Origin: BOG-932 sp965276835
GTDB taxonomy: Bacteria > Pseudomonadota > Alphaproteobacteria > BOG-932 > Roseiterribacteraceae
Length of the DNA: 64,000 nucleotides
Assembly: GCA_965276835.1 (NCBI GenBank)
Contig: OZ255631.1
Span: forward strand, 2,790,001 to 2,854,000
Direction of reading: 5' to 3'
The translations under genes and the position numbers were made by a program. The notes under the pieces were generated by a model. That model was not told the origin of the DNA, searched no databases, and saw only the letters and a list, made by a program, of their open reading frames with translations. Below, piece by piece: positions 23,600-31,978 of this stretch. Position 1 is the stretch's first letter. Each line of letters starts with the position of its first letter.

Positions 23600-23890
23600 T
23601 TAGACCAATTGATCGTAAAGGTCGCTCCAATCTGGATTCTGCTCCAAGATCAATTTGATCTTCCAAGCACGCGGCCAGTGTTTGATGTTCTTTTCCCGTT
23701 GGATCGCAGCGCGAATGTCTTCGTGGCGTTCGGCGTAAATCAGCCGTTTCAACCCGTGACGCTTCGTGAAACTGTCCGCGACGCCTTCGCGATGTTCCCA
23801 GGCACGACGAGCAACGTCGCTCGTGACGCCAGTGTAGAACACACCATTAGGCTTGTTGGTCATGAAGTAGACCCAGCCACCGCGCATCAT
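23600..23890 (-). CDS. Single-domain GIY-YIG nuclease family protein
   Basis: The protein has 96 residues. The GIY-YIG core is visible as WVYFMTNKPNGVFYTGVTSD, then an Arg-rich helix (ARRAWEHREG), GLKRLIYAERHEDIRAAI and a terminal NPDWSDLYDQL. It matches the stand-alone UPF0213/YhbQ-like group, which can act as structure-specific or homing-type endonucleases. It sits alone between two copies of the bipartite palindrome, with about 10 bases on one side and 28 on the other. That suggests a mobile cassette or a repeat-acting enzyme. Host catabolic genes flank it on both sides. Confidence 0.88.
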   Translation of the reverse strand: MMRGGWVYFMTNKPNGVFYTGVTSDVARRAWEHREGVADSFTKRHGLKRLIYAERHEDIRAAIQREKNIKHWPRAWKIKLILEQNPDWSDLYDQLV

Positions 23891-23917
23891 TACGAAGTTT
23901 ACCTCACACGTTGCGCA

Positions 23918-24005
23918 TCATGCCCGGACTTATCCGCGCATCCACGTGTTACGGCGGCGAAGGTGGGACCGCGTGGATGGCCGGGTCAAGCCCGGCCATG
24001 ACGGC
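23918..24005. repeat. Dispersed bipartite palindrome, copy 3 (full length)
   Basis: Left arm TCATGCCCGGACTTATCCGC (imperfect) with CATCCACGTG. Right arm CGCGTGGATGGCCGGG-tcaa-gCCCGGCCATGACGG. About 88 bases. It lies just upstream of the GIY-YIG start codon. Confidence 0.85.
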
Positions 24006-24040
24006 GTTGGGAGTTGGGCTCTAGAACCAAACACACTGCC

Positions 24041-24340
24041 CTAAGCCTCGAACTGCGCGGTCGAGTACCCCGCCATGTGGTGGCCCAGCGCCGGGAAGAT
24101 CACGTCCATATGCGCCTGGTGCGTCGAATAGGCCTTGAAAGCGTCGGCGCTTTCGAAGGTCGCCAGGATACAGAGATCGGCATTCCCCTCCAGCAAGCCG
24201 GCGTCGCGCCCGACCTTCATCGACACGATGCCGGGAATCAACGACGGCAGTTTCAGATAGGCCGCCTCGATCGCCGCCTGCGTCGCCGCATCGACAGTAG
24301 CCGGGTCCTTATAGGTGACCAAGCACAGATGGGTCAGCAT
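24041..24340 (-). CDS. Dabb/EthD-like dimeric alpha/beta-barrel protein
   Basis: The protein has 99 residues from ATG at 24340. A TTG two codons upstream is also possible and would overlap the ferredoxin stop. The pattern LTHLCLVTYKDPATVDAATQAAI, MKVGRDAG, LATFESADAFKAYSTHQAHMDVI and a late HHMAGYSTAQFEA fits the stress-responsive Dabb domain. It is the last gene of the CYP51/LLM unit, directly after the ferredoxin. Its function is unknown; such proteins may bind or isomerise small hydrophobic molecules. Confidence 0.75.
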   Translation of the reverse strand: MLTHLCLVTYKDPATVDAATQAAIEAAYLKLPSLIPGIVSMKVGRDAGLLEGNADLCILATFESADAFKAYSTHQAHMDVIFPALGHHMAGYSTAQFEA

Positions 24341-24342
24341 GC

Positions 24343-24567
24343 TCAATCGTCCTCATAAACGATGCGGATGACGCCGTTCGGGCACAGCTCTTCCGCCGCC
24401 TCCGCCTTTGCCAGCAGTTCTTCGGACGGGGTGTCAGTAATCAGGTCGACCATCGGGTAGGGCCCGCCATTATCCACCGTGCGGAAGATTTCCGGCGCCT
24501 CGGCGACACACACGCTATGGCCCTGGCAGATGCCCTTGTCGACGACGATGCGGTATTTCCGAGCCAT
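24343..24567 (-). CDS. [3Fe-4S] ferredoxin, P450 redox partner
   Basis: The protein has 74 residues, starting MARKYRIVVDKG; the frame upstream is the reverse of P450 sequence and not real. Cluster ligands: ICQGHSVC (C-x2-H-x2-C, with His where 4Fe-4S ferredoxins have a Cys) and ELCPNG. This is the single-cluster 3Fe-4S type found next to actinobacterial P450s. It begins 2 bases after the CYP51-like gene ends, the same order as cyp51 and its ferredoxin in Mycobacterium tuberculosis (Rv0764c, Rv0763c). Confidence 0.9.
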   Translation of the reverse strand: MARKYRIVVDKGICQGHSVCVAEAPEIFRTVDNGGPYPMVDLITDTPSEELLAKAEAAEELCPNGVIRIVYEDD

Positions 24568-24569
24568 GG

Positions 24570-25919
24570 TCAGACCGTACGGCGGCGATATTTCACCCGG
24601 CACGGGTCGGATGGCCTGAGAATCAAGGTCGGCATCACCTCGCGGTAATATTCCGCCGGCTGCGCCAACTCGAACTCGTAGTGATGCAGCAGCCAGGTGA
24701 AGATGGTCCGCACCTGCAACAGGGCAAAGGCGTTGCCGATGCATTTGTGCCGGCCGCCGCCGAACGGGATGGCGGCGAAGACATTCTCCGGGTTTGGCCG
24801 GCGCGGGTTGAACGTCTCCGGGTCAGGGAAATAATCGGGCAATTTATGCGCCACATGCGGGCACAACATGATGTTCTTGCCGGTCTCGACCTTGTAGCCG
24901 TTATACTCGAAATCATAGAGCACGCGGCGGGTAATGGCGTTCAGCGGGGGATGCAGCCGCAGGGATTCGCGGATGAAGCCCTCCACCAGCCGGATGTCGC
25001 GCTGGGTCGTCATCGCGGTTTCCTTGCCGGCCGCGAACACCTTGTCGACCTCGGCCTGCAGCTCCGGCAAATATTGCGCGTTACGGCACATCTCCAGCAG
25101 CGTCCAAGCAGACGTGTTGGAGCTGGTGTGATGGCCGCCGAACATGAACCAGATCACCATGCCGGTGATTTCGTGCTCAGTCAGCAGGCTGCCATCCTCA
25201 TAGGTGGCGGTCATGTAGATTTCGAGCATATCGTCGTTATGGAAATCGCGCGCCCGCCGATCACGCACCGCTTCGGTGATCAGTTGCTGCAGGCGCATCC
25301 GCGCCGCATCGCGTTTTGTATAAGCGTCGTTCTGCGCGTTGGGATCGCGGATTGCCGCGGCGTCCAGCCCCTGCTCCAGATCGTGATACAGCTCGGCGAA
25401 TTCGCCTGTCAGCTTATAGCGGAAGTCCGAACCCAGCAGGCAGTGGGTCGAGGTCTTCAGTGTCAGGTCGGTGAAGGCTTCGTAAAAATCGAACTCGCCG
25501 CTGTCGCCCCAGTCGGCAATGAAGTCCTGGACCTCCTTGGCGACGGTGCCGGAATAGCTCGCCATCTTCTCATAGCGCAGGCCCTGATACTGCATCCGCA
25601 GCTGCTGGCGCTCGATGTCGGGCGGTGCGCCGAACTGGATGCCCTCGCCGAAAATCGGCACCATCATCTGATAGGCGGCGGCCGCGTTCAGTTGATTGTC
25701 CGGCGCGCGGAAGAACGCCTCATGCGCCTCCGCCCCAACCATCAGCACAGTCTTCAGACCCGCGAGATCAAACTCGGAAACCTCGCCGCATTCGTTATAG
25801 GCGCGATGCAGGAATTCCAGCGGCGTCGATGCGAACTCGCCGTAATGGCCGATGCCGGCCTTGGCGCCGCTGACGAACGGGATCGATCGTGTGCCGGCCG
25901 GAAGCTCAATCGCCGTCAT
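24570..25919 (-). CDS. CYP51-like cytochrome P450
   Basis: The protein has 449 residues. A strong AGGAGGAAACGAAC precedes the ATG. CYP51 hallmarks are seen: YQMMVPIFGEGIQF (B'-C region), the I-helix EITGMVIWFMFGGHHTSS with the CYP51-type GHHT, ESLRLHPPL (ExxR), and the haem loop FGGGRHKCIG with Cys393. The ending YEFELAQP...KYRRRTV matches the C-terminus of mycobacterial CYP51. Family members remove the sterol 14-alpha methyl group. No sterol synthesis gene lies near, so a steroid or triterpenoid catabolic role is more likely; that is inference. The partner ferredoxin follows immediately. Confidence 0.93.
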   Translation of the reverse strand: MTAIELPAGTRSIPFVSGAKAGIGHYGEFASTPLEFLHRAYNECGEVSEFDLAGLKTVLMVGAEAHEAFFRAPDNQLNAAAAYQMMVPIFGEGIQFGAPPDIERQQLRMQYQGLRYEKMASYSGTVAKEVQDFIADWGDSGEFDFYEAFTDLTLKTSTHCLLGSDFRYKLTGEFAELYHDLEQGLDAAAIRDPNAQNDAYTKRDAARMRLQQLITEAVRDRRARDFHNDDMLEIYMTATYEDGSLLTEHEITGMVIWFMFGGHHTSSNTSAWTLLEMCRNAQYLPELQAEVDKVFAAGKETAMTTQRDIRLVEGFIRESLRLHPPLNAITRRVLYDFEYNGYKVETGKNIMLCPHVAHKLPDYFPDPETFNPRRPNPENVFAAIPFGGGRHKCIGNAFALLQVRTIFTWLLHHYEFELAQPAEYYREVMPTLILRPSDPCRVKYRRRTV

Positions 25920-25934
25920 GTTCGTTTCCTCCTG

Positions 25935-27143
25935 TCACTCGGCTGCGGCGGCTTTGACGCGCGCTGCCTGTTCTTCGTCATGGTCCTGGATCGCTTTCTG
26001 AATGCCGCCGATATAATGCGGCATGAAGCGATCGGCATGTTCCCCCGCCCAGTCGAGCGAGGGGGTGCGGTTGTTGTTGGAATGCTGGAACTGCGGCATC
26101 ACATGGCGCGCGAACAGCTCATAGCTTTTCCTTGTCGCCACGAAATCCGCCGCGTTGTGGGCCAGCGACAGGAAGGTCTGGAACCCGCCCGACTGAACCT
26201 GCAGCTTCTTGATATGCTCGGCCAGATCGTCCGGCGTGCCGACGACGCCGACGCCGAACGCGCCGAGCCCGCCGGTCGTCCAGATATTCACCGCCTCTTC
26301 GAACGAATGGGCCACCGGGAAGGCCGATCCGCCGAACTTGCGGAAATATTTCATCATGTCCATCAGGCCGAATTCCAGGTCCTTGAAGGCCTGTTCGCGC
26401 GTCTCCGCGACATGGAACGGCGTGACAACGCGCCAGTTGGCGCGGCTGACGGTCTTGCCGTGCTCCGCCGCCTTGGCCTCGCAGATATCCCAGTGATTGC
26501 CGAGCTGCTTGTAGCCCTCGGGACTGGAGGCGGCGACCGAGATCATGCCCAGGCCATACTTGCCGGCGGTGCGCGCGCCGGTCGGTGAGATCGCCGAGGC
26601 GACCGCCATTTCGACGGTCGGATGCTGATAGGGCAGGATCTGGCAGCGCGCCTCGCGCAGTTCGAACCAATCTGTTTTTTTGGTTACCACCTCGCCATTC
26701 AGCAACGGCACCAGGCATTCCAGCGATTCATCCATCCGGCGGCGCAAATCGCCGGGATCGACGCCCATCATATAGGCGTCGGCCACCAGCTGCCCCGGCC
26801 CAACACCGAAGATCAGGCGGCCGCGCATATGGTGGTCCAACTGCGCGATGCGGTCGGCCAGGATCAGCGGATGGTGATAAGACAGCGAGCTGACGCCGGT
26901 CGCCAGCCGGATATGCTTGGTGCGCTCCGCCGCGACCGCCAGGAACACTTCAGGTGAGGCGATGCACTCATACGCGCCGGAGTGATGCTCCCCGACCCAA
27001 GCCTCGTCATAGGACAGATCGTCCATCCATTTGATGAGATCCAGGTCGCGTTCCAGCGCCAGGGTAGGATTGACCGTATTCGGATGCATGGGGGCAAAAA
27101 ACGCCCCGAATTTCATTCGGCCGGGATTAAACATCGCCGCCAT
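25935..27143 (-). CDS. LLM-class flavin-dependent monooxygenase
   Basis: This 402-residue luciferase-like protein starts MAAMFNPGRMKFGAFFAPMHP after GAGGGGAACA. It has AWVGEHHSGAYECIASPEVFLAVAAERTKHIRLATGVSSLSYHHP and RLIFGVGPGQLVADAYMMG, close in style to limonene 1,2-monooxygenase and other terpene-acting LLMs. It lies 15 bases upstream of the CYP51-like gene, and a second LLM precedes it. The flavin reductase is not local. Confidence 0.88.
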   Translation of the reverse strand: MAAMFNPGRMKFGAFFAPMHPNTVNPTLALERDLDLIKWMDDLSYDEAWVGEHHSGAYECIASPEVFLAVAAERTKHIRLATGVSSLSYHHPLILADRIAQLDHHMRGRLIFGVGPGQLVADAYMMGVDPGDLRRRMDESLECLVPLLNGEVVTKKTDWFELREARCQILPYQHPTVEMAVASAISPTGARTAGKYGLGMISVAASSPEGYKQLGNHWDICEAKAAEHGKTVSRANWRVVTPFHVAETREQAFKDLEFGLMDMMKYFRKFGGSAFPVAHSFEEAVNIWTTGGLGAFGVGVVGTPDDLAEHIKKLQVQSGGFQTFLSLAHNAADFVATRKSYELFARHVMPQFQHSNNNRTPSLDWAGEHADRFMPHYIGGIQKAIQDHDEEQAARVKAAAAE

Positions 27144-27206
27144 TGTTCCCCTCGGATCGCTATCAGGTCGCCATAATGCGATAAAAACATTTTGAGTGCA
27201 AGGTTT

Positions 27207-28181
27207 TTAACGTCCGAGTTTCGGCAAGATATCCCGCGCGAACCGCTCCAGCTGCGCCCAGCCGATTTCGGGTGGCATGCCGGAGATCAATGGATGGACC
27301 GACAGGTCGCCGTTCGGCCCACGCTCCAGCGTATATTTCAGACCCTCTTCCGGCGTCAGGATCGGGTAGGCGCCGATGGATTTCAGGACGGTCAGCTCGG
27401 GCGGGGGGAATTTGTTCTGGATGGTGTCACCGCTGTTGCTCCATTCGGAATAGGAGCGAACCTCATGGGCGATATAGGCGCCCATTTTTTCCCACTCGGC
27501 ATCCGGGTCGTCGGTGACGACGAAGAAGCCGGTGCCGATGTCGCGATAGGGACCGGGATCGCGGCCGAGCCGGATCGCCTCTGCGCGGAAGGCGTCATAA
27601 AGCGCGGGATCGGCGCCGTAAAAATGGTCGGCGATGCGCGCGGCCCGCCGGGCAGCGGCGGGCGACGAGCCGCCCAGCCAGATCGCCGGTCCTGGTTTCT
27701 GCACCGGCGTCGGCGTCACCCGGGCGCGGCGGCCCTGATAGAGGAACGGTTCGCCGGTCCAGGCATTCTTGATCGTCTCGACCCCCTCCTCCATCAGCTT
27801 CGCACGGTCGGCGGGATCGACGCCGAACATCTCGAATTCATGCCGGGCATAGCCGGCGCCGAACACCGCCGTCACCCGGCCGCCGCTGATGATGTCGAGA
27901 ACCGCGATATCCTCCGCCAGCTTGATTGGGTGATAGAGCGGCAGCAGCGCGACGCCGAAGCGCAAACCAACCCGCTTGGTGCGCGCGGCGATGGCGGAGG
28001 CCAGCACCACCGGCGACGGCAGATAGCCATCGTCGCTGCCGTGATGTTCGGAGAACTGGATCGTGTCGAACCCATGTTCGTCAGCCCACACCGCCATCTC
28101 GATCGCCGCCTGATAGAGCGCGCGCTTGTCCACGCCCGGCTGCGGATTCCGCATGTCGAAGCGCATCACCAGATTGGGCAT
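27207..28181 (-). CDS. LLM-class flavin-dependent oxidoreductase
   Basis: The protein has 324 residues, starting MPNLVMRFDMRNP. Motifs are IQFSEHHGSDDGYLPSPVVLASAIAARTKRVGLRFGVALLPLYHPI, then GRVTAVFGAGYARHEFEMFGVD and AIWLGGSSPAAARRAARIADHFY. That is the shorter F420/FMN LLM type. It starts 4 bases after the NTF2-like gene stop, so both are cotranslated. It differs clearly from the neighbouring 402-residue LLM and is not a recent duplicate. Confidence 0.88.
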   Translation of the reverse strand: MPNLVMRFDMRNPQPGVDKRALYQAAIEMAVWADEHGFDTIQFSEHHGSDDGYLPSPVVLASAIAARTKRVGLRFGVALLPLYHPIKLAEDIAVLDIISGGRVTAVFGAGYARHEFEMFGVDPADRAKLMEEGVETIKNAWTGEPFLYQGRRARVTPTPVQKPGPAIWLGGSSPAAARRAARIADHFYGADPALYDAFRAEAIRLGRDPGPYRDIGTGFFVVTDDPDAEWEKMGAYIAHEVRSYSEWSNSGDTIQNKFPPPELTVLKSIGAYPILTPEEGLKYTLERGPNGDLSVHPLISGMPPEIGWAQLERFARDILPKLGR

Positions 28182-28185
28182 CGGC

Positions 28186-28689
28186 CTAAAATCCAGGGTG
28201 AGAGTCGGGCAAGTCCAAGGTGGCGTAAAGATGGAAGGCCAGGTTCGGCTTGGTGGATTCGTCGAACTTCTCGACCCGTTCCCACATCCGCGTGTAGCCG
28301 GAATGCAGGATCACCCATTTGCCGCTCTGTTTCACATATTTGTCGCGATAGATCGCGGCGCCTTGCGTGATGATGTTCAGGTTGAAGTTCATCGCATAGT
28401 CGGTGAGGTACCAGATGCCCGTCGCCGTCTCGCCGTCGTCGGCGACCTCGATCTCCGGGTGATGAACGATATGCGAGCCGGCATATTTCTTGTTGTACAT
28501 GCCCGACAGGATGTTCAGCACGTTGTCGCGCCCGTCAGCCTCGATGCGATAGCTGCCGCCGATGTAACGGATGGTGATGTCGGGATGCATGGTGCCCTTC
28601 AGGCCCTCGACATCCGCGGTATCCAGGCAACGCATATAGCGATGCTTCAGCTGTTTGATCAGCTCGATGTCTTCAAGGCGCAAGGCCAT
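28186..28689 (-). CDS. NTF2-like (SnoaL_4/ketosteroid-isomerase fold) protein
   Basis: The protein has 167 residues. The N-terminus LEDIELIKQLKHRYMRCLDTADVEGLKGTMHPDITIRYIGGSY is typical of the ring-hydroxylating dioxygenase beta-subunit-like/SnoaL_4 subgroup. HIVHHPEIEV and GIWYLTDY follow, and the last sheet reads VILHSGYTRMWER. Members include scytalone-dehydratase-like and steroid isomerase-like enzymes. Its ribosome site (GGGGAATTGGC) lies beside and partly inside a strong hairpin (28698-28735), hinting at translational control. Confidence 0.82.
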   Translation of the reverse strand: MALRLEDIELIKQLKHRYMRCLDTADVEGLKGTMHPDITIRYIGGSYRIEADGRDNVLNILSGMYNKKYAGSHIVHHPEIEVADDGETATGIWYLTDYAMNFNLNIITQGAAIYRDKYVKQSGKWVILHSGYTRMWERVEKFDESTKPNLAFHLYATLDLPDSHPGF

Positions 28690-28697
28690 GCCAATTC

Positions 28698-28735
28698 CCC
28701 TCTGCTACGGTCGTTTGCGCGACCGTAGCAGAGGG
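28698..28735. promoter_or_regulatory. 16-bp perfect hairpin covering the NTF2 gene ribosome site
   Basis: CCCTCTGCTACGGTCG, a 6-base loop, then CGACCGTAGCAGAGGG. Read on the reverse strand, the 3' arm ends in AGAGGG directly before gaattggcATG, so the stem could mask the Shine-Dalgarno of the gene starting at 28689. It may also terminate the small gene ending at 28771. No T-tract follows. Confidence 0.6.
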
Positions 28736-28770
28736 AACATTGGGGATAAATTGTTTTCGGGCGTGTATCT

Positions 28771-29013
28771 CTAGGCGGCGATGGTCGGTGGCGAGCGCCA
28801 GCGGCTGACCGAATCGTTCGGAGCGTCCAGTTCACCCTTCGCCGCGCGTTCCAAGCGCTCGACGGCACGCTGGGCTGATTTCAGGCTGTCGAAAAACGCG
28901 CCTTCCAGCGGGAACATGCTGGGGTGGGATGCATAGAAGCAGAAGCCCTGCCCTTGTGCCGCTACGATCCCGGCCGTCAGGCTCGATGTTTCGATGATAA
29001 ACGCGTCGCTCAT
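28771..29013 (-). CDS. Small protein of unknown function
   Basis: The protein has 80 residues starting MSDAFIIETSSLTAGIV. A strong AAGGAG 7 bases upstream sets this start; the 15-residue extension is unlikely. It shows a compact N-terminal strand-helix (FCFYASHPSMFPLEG) and a basic helix (SLKSAQRAVERLERAAKGEL), with a Ser/Pro-rich tail. I do not recognise the family. It leads the LLM/CYP51 unit, with the 16-bp hairpin between it and the next gene. It may be a regulatory or accessory small protein. Confidence 0.6.
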   Translation of the reverse strand: MSDAFIIETSSLTAGIVAAQGQGFCFYASHPSMFPLEGAFFDSLKSAQRAVERLERAAKGELDAPNDSVSRWRSPPTIAA

Positions 29014-29193
29014 TGACGCACTCCTTGTGGTAGTCGGTGCTCTGAGTGGGGAACTCAACGCCTAAAAATGCTTGAGCGCGGAAAAAGTTCGCCGCAAATC
29101 CGTATCGCGTGCGAAATAAGTTACTTGACACGGAAAATGCCAAGCCGGGCCTCCGTAAACGCGGGCTAAGGGCGGCGAAAAACTGGGAAATGC

Positions 29194-30540
29194 ATGCCGG
29201 ATTCATCGACGACGAACGAAAGCCTGTTGATCGCCTGGATCGAACGCAAGATCGGCAAGGTGGTCCGAATCGAACGGCAGGCGCGCTGGCGCCCGTGCTG
29301 GGTTGTGGATGCAACCTGCGACGGCGAGATCATCCCGCTGTTCGTCAAAGGCACGCGTGAGGTTCACGCGATCACGCCGGTCAGGCTGGAGGGCGCCGCG
29401 CTGGACATTTTTTACCGCAACGGCATTCCGGCACCCCGGCAGTACGGGCATTGCGAGGAGATCGACGCCATCGTGATGGCGCGGCTGCCGGGCGAGTCAC
29501 GCCTGGAGAAGATCGAGGACCCCGCGGTCCGCGACAGGGTGGTCGATGAATATGTCCAGGCGATGGTCAGATATCATGCACTGGACCCGCAGCTGTTCGT
29601 CGATGCCGGCTTTACCATTCCGACCGACTCGGCGCATCTGCGCCTGGCGCAATATGTTCCGATCGAGACGATGTATCTGGCCAAGAAGCGCGGGCCGGAG
29701 GCGGCGAACGAGTTCCTGCGCCTATGGCTTCGCCGCAATGTGCCGACGGACGATATCAGGCCGTCCTTCATCGTCGGCGACAGCTTCCAGATGATGTATC
29801 ACGACGGCGCGCTAAAGGCGGTGATGGACCTGGAAATGGCCACCATCGGCGACCCGTTGCTCGACCTGTCCTGCATCCGCATGCGGGACCTGTCGGAAAA
29901 GACCGGGGACGCGGCGGCGATTACCCGCCGTTACGCCGAGTTGTCGGGCAAGCCGGTCGACCTCAAGGTGCTGCGTTTCCACCTGGTCGTTTTCTCCGCC
30001 GTGTCCTCGATGCTGGTCAGCGACGTGATGTCGAAGCCGGCCGACGACACCGATTACCTGGAATATTACATCTATTATCGCGGCTGCCTGCGGCTGGCGC
30101 TGGAGGCTCAGGCTGAGTTTCTGGGCGTGACATTGGACCCGTTGCCAACGCCAGAGCCGGCGGCCACGGCGCACGGCATCCACTTCAAGATGCTCGGAAT
30201 CGCCATCGATCGGATCCCGGTCGATACCGAGATGAACACCTATGTGCGCAGCAAAGCCGCCGCCGAGGCTGCCCATCTGACCCGCGTCGATCTGTACGGA
30301 AAGGCATTTGATGACGCCTATCTGGACGACGTCGCGAAGCTGCTGGGCGATCGGCCAACGGATGCGATGGATGCCGAGGCGAAGCTGGAAGCCTTCGTCC
30401 ACGCAGCCGGCCCTGAGTCCGACGAACCGCTGATGCGCTTGTTCCATAAACGGGAATTGCAGCTCGGCTTCCTGGCGGACATTCCGCAGAACAAGCGCCT
30501 GCACCGCTTCCTGATGGAGCCGATCGCCAAACTCGATTAG
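29194..30540 (+). CDS. Aminoglycoside-phosphotransferase-fold protein with altered catalytic loop
   Basis: The protein has 448 residues of the APH/choline-kinase (ACAD10-like) fold. Visible landmarks are the N-lobe IGKVVRIERQARWRPCWVVDA, a DIFYRNGIPAPRQYG hinge, and VMDLEMATIGDP, which supplies the metal-binding Asp (Asp212). The usual HGDxxxxN loop reads VGDSFQMM (residues 194-201). Asp196 is kept but the His and Asn are replaced. It may be a kinase with altered chemistry or a binding protein. A C-terminal helical region of about 150 residues follows. It is a tandem paralogue of the next gene. Confidence 0.75.
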   Translation: MPDSSTTNESLLIAWIERKIGKVVRIERQARWRPCWVVDATCDGEIIPLFVKGTREVHAITPVRLEGAALDIFYRNGIPAPRQYGHCEEIDAIVMARLPGESRLEKIEDPAVRDRVVDEYVQAMVRYHALDPQLFVDAGFTIPTDSAHLRLAQYVPIETMYLAKKRGPEAANEFLRLWLRRNVPTDDIRPSFIVGDSFQMMYHDGALKAVMDLEMATIGDPLLDLSCIRMRDLSEKTGDAAAITRRYAELSGKPVDLKVLRFHLVVFSAVSSMLVSDVMSKPADDTDYLEYYIYYRGCLRLALEAQAEFLGVTLDPLPTPEPAATAHGIHFKMLGIAIDRIPVDTEMNTYVRSKAAAEAAHLTRVDLYGKAFDDAYLDDVAKLLGDRPTDAMDAEAKLEAFVHAAGPESDEPLMRLFHKRELQLGFLADIPQNKRLHRFLMEPIAKLD

Positions 30541-30577
30541 CCTGCAATCAAAGACGACGAAACGCTTGGGGAAGCAC

Positions 30578-31927
30578 ATGCCGGATTCTGCCCACACGAC
30601 GACGGAAACCCTGCTCATCGCCTGGATCGAGAGCAATATCGGCAAGGTTGTCAGGATCGAGCCGCAGGCCCGGTGGCGCGCTGCCTGGATCGTCGATGCC
30701 GACCGCGACGGCAAGACCATCCCCCTGTTCGTCAAAGGCTCGCGCGAGGTTCATGCCTTGACGCCGGTAAAGCTCGAGGGCGCGGCGCTCGACGTCTTTC
30801 ACAAGAACGGCATCAAGGCGCCCAAGCAATACGGCCACTGCCCGGACATCGACGCCATCGTGATGGAGCGGCTGGAGGGCGAGTCCCGGCTGGAAAACAT
30901 CACCGACGTCGCCGTGCGCGACAAGGTGGCGGACGAGTATGTCCAGGCGATGGTTCAGTTCCATGCGCTGGACCCGCAACTGTTCGTCGATGCCGGATTC
31001 ACATGGCCCGCCGACCCGGCACAGCTGCGCCTCGCGCAGTTCCTCACCATCGAGAAAATGTATCTGGGCCAGAAGCGGGTGCCGGAGGCGGCCAACGAGT
31101 TCCTGCGCCTATGGGTCCACCGCAACGTGCCCAAGGGCGAGATCAAGCCCTGCTTCATCAGCGGCGACAGCTTTCAGATGATGTATCGCGATGGCGCGCT
31201 GATCGCGGTGATGGACCTGGAAATGGCCTGCATCGCCGACCCACTGCTGGATTTGTGCTGCATCCGTATGCGGGACCTCAGCGAGAAGACCGGCACGGCT
31301 TCGGTTCTGACCAAACGCTATGAGCAACTGTCGGGCAAACCGATCGATTACAAGGCGCTGCGTTTCCACCTTGTCGCCTTCTCGGCCGTCTTATCGCTGC
31401 TGATCAGCGACGTGATGTCGAAGCCGTCGGACGAGACCGACTATTTCGAGTATTTCGTCTATTACCACGGCTCGCTCCGCATCGCGCTGGAGGCGCAGGC
31501 GGAGTTCATGGAGGTGGTGCTGGCCGCCCTGGTTGTTCCGGAACCGGTGGCGACGGCGCAAAGCGTCCATTTGAAGATGCTGGGGATCGCCATCGGCCAG
31601 GTGCCGGCCGCGACCGACATGGACAAATATCTGCGCAGCAAGGCCGCCGCCGAGGCGACCTATCTCGCCCGGGTCGACCAGTATGGGAAGGCGTTCGACG
31701 ACGCCTATCTGGACGCCGCCGGAAAGCTGTTGGGATCGCGTCCCGCCGACACCATCGAGGCCGAAGCCAGGCTGGAAGCGTTCGCCCAGAAGGCTGGAGC
31801 CGAGCATGACGAGGCGTTGCTGCGCCTGTTTCATCAACGCGAACTGCAACTCTGTTTCCTAGCCGACATCCCGCAAAACGAACGCCTGCAGCGCTTCCTG
31901 ATGGAACCGATCGCAAAGCTGGATTGA
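30578..31927 (+). CDS. Aminoglycoside-phosphotransferase-fold protein, tandem paralogue
   Basis: The protein has 449 residues. ATG at 30578 follows GGGGAAGCAC; an upstream in-frame TTG at 30566 is less likely. It is strongly similar to the preceding protein along its whole length, including LLIAWIE..IGKVVRIE and the C-terminal NERLQRFLMEPIAKLD. The catalytic loop reads SGDSFQMM, so the His and Asn are again missing, and the metal Asp is in VMDLEMACIADP. The shared loss across two copies argues for a selected, non-canonical function rather than decay. Spacing is 37 bases, so the two are likely cotranscribed. Confidence 0.75.
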   Translation: MPDSAHTTTETLLIAWIESNIGKVVRIEPQARWRAAWIVDADRDGKTIPLFVKGSREVHALTPVKLEGAALDVFHKNGIKAPKQYGHCPDIDAIVMERLEGESRLENITDVAVRDKVADEYVQAMVQFHALDPQLFVDAGFTWPADPAQLRLAQFLTIEKMYLGQKRVPEAANEFLRLWVHRNVPKGEIKPCFISGDSFQMMYRDGALIAVMDLEMACIADPLLDLCCIRMRDLSEKTGTASVLTKRYEQLSGKPIDYKALRFHLVAFSAVLSLLISDVMSKPSDETDYFEYFVYYHGSLRIALEAQAEFMEVVLAALVVPEPVATAQSVHLKMLGIAIGQVPAATDMDKYLRSKAAAEATYLARVDQYGKAFDDAYLDAAGKLLGSRPADTIEAEARLEAFAQKAGAEHDEALLRLFHQRELQLCFLADIPQNERLQRFLMEPIAKLD

Positions 31928-31978
31928 GCTTTTGACGGTACCGCGATCCTGATAGTAATTCGATACGAACTCTCATCA

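Noticed and set aside
23918..24005. CRISPR-like repeat reading of the palindromes
   Set aside because: Copies are single, far apart and hairpin-like, without regular spacers or cas genes.
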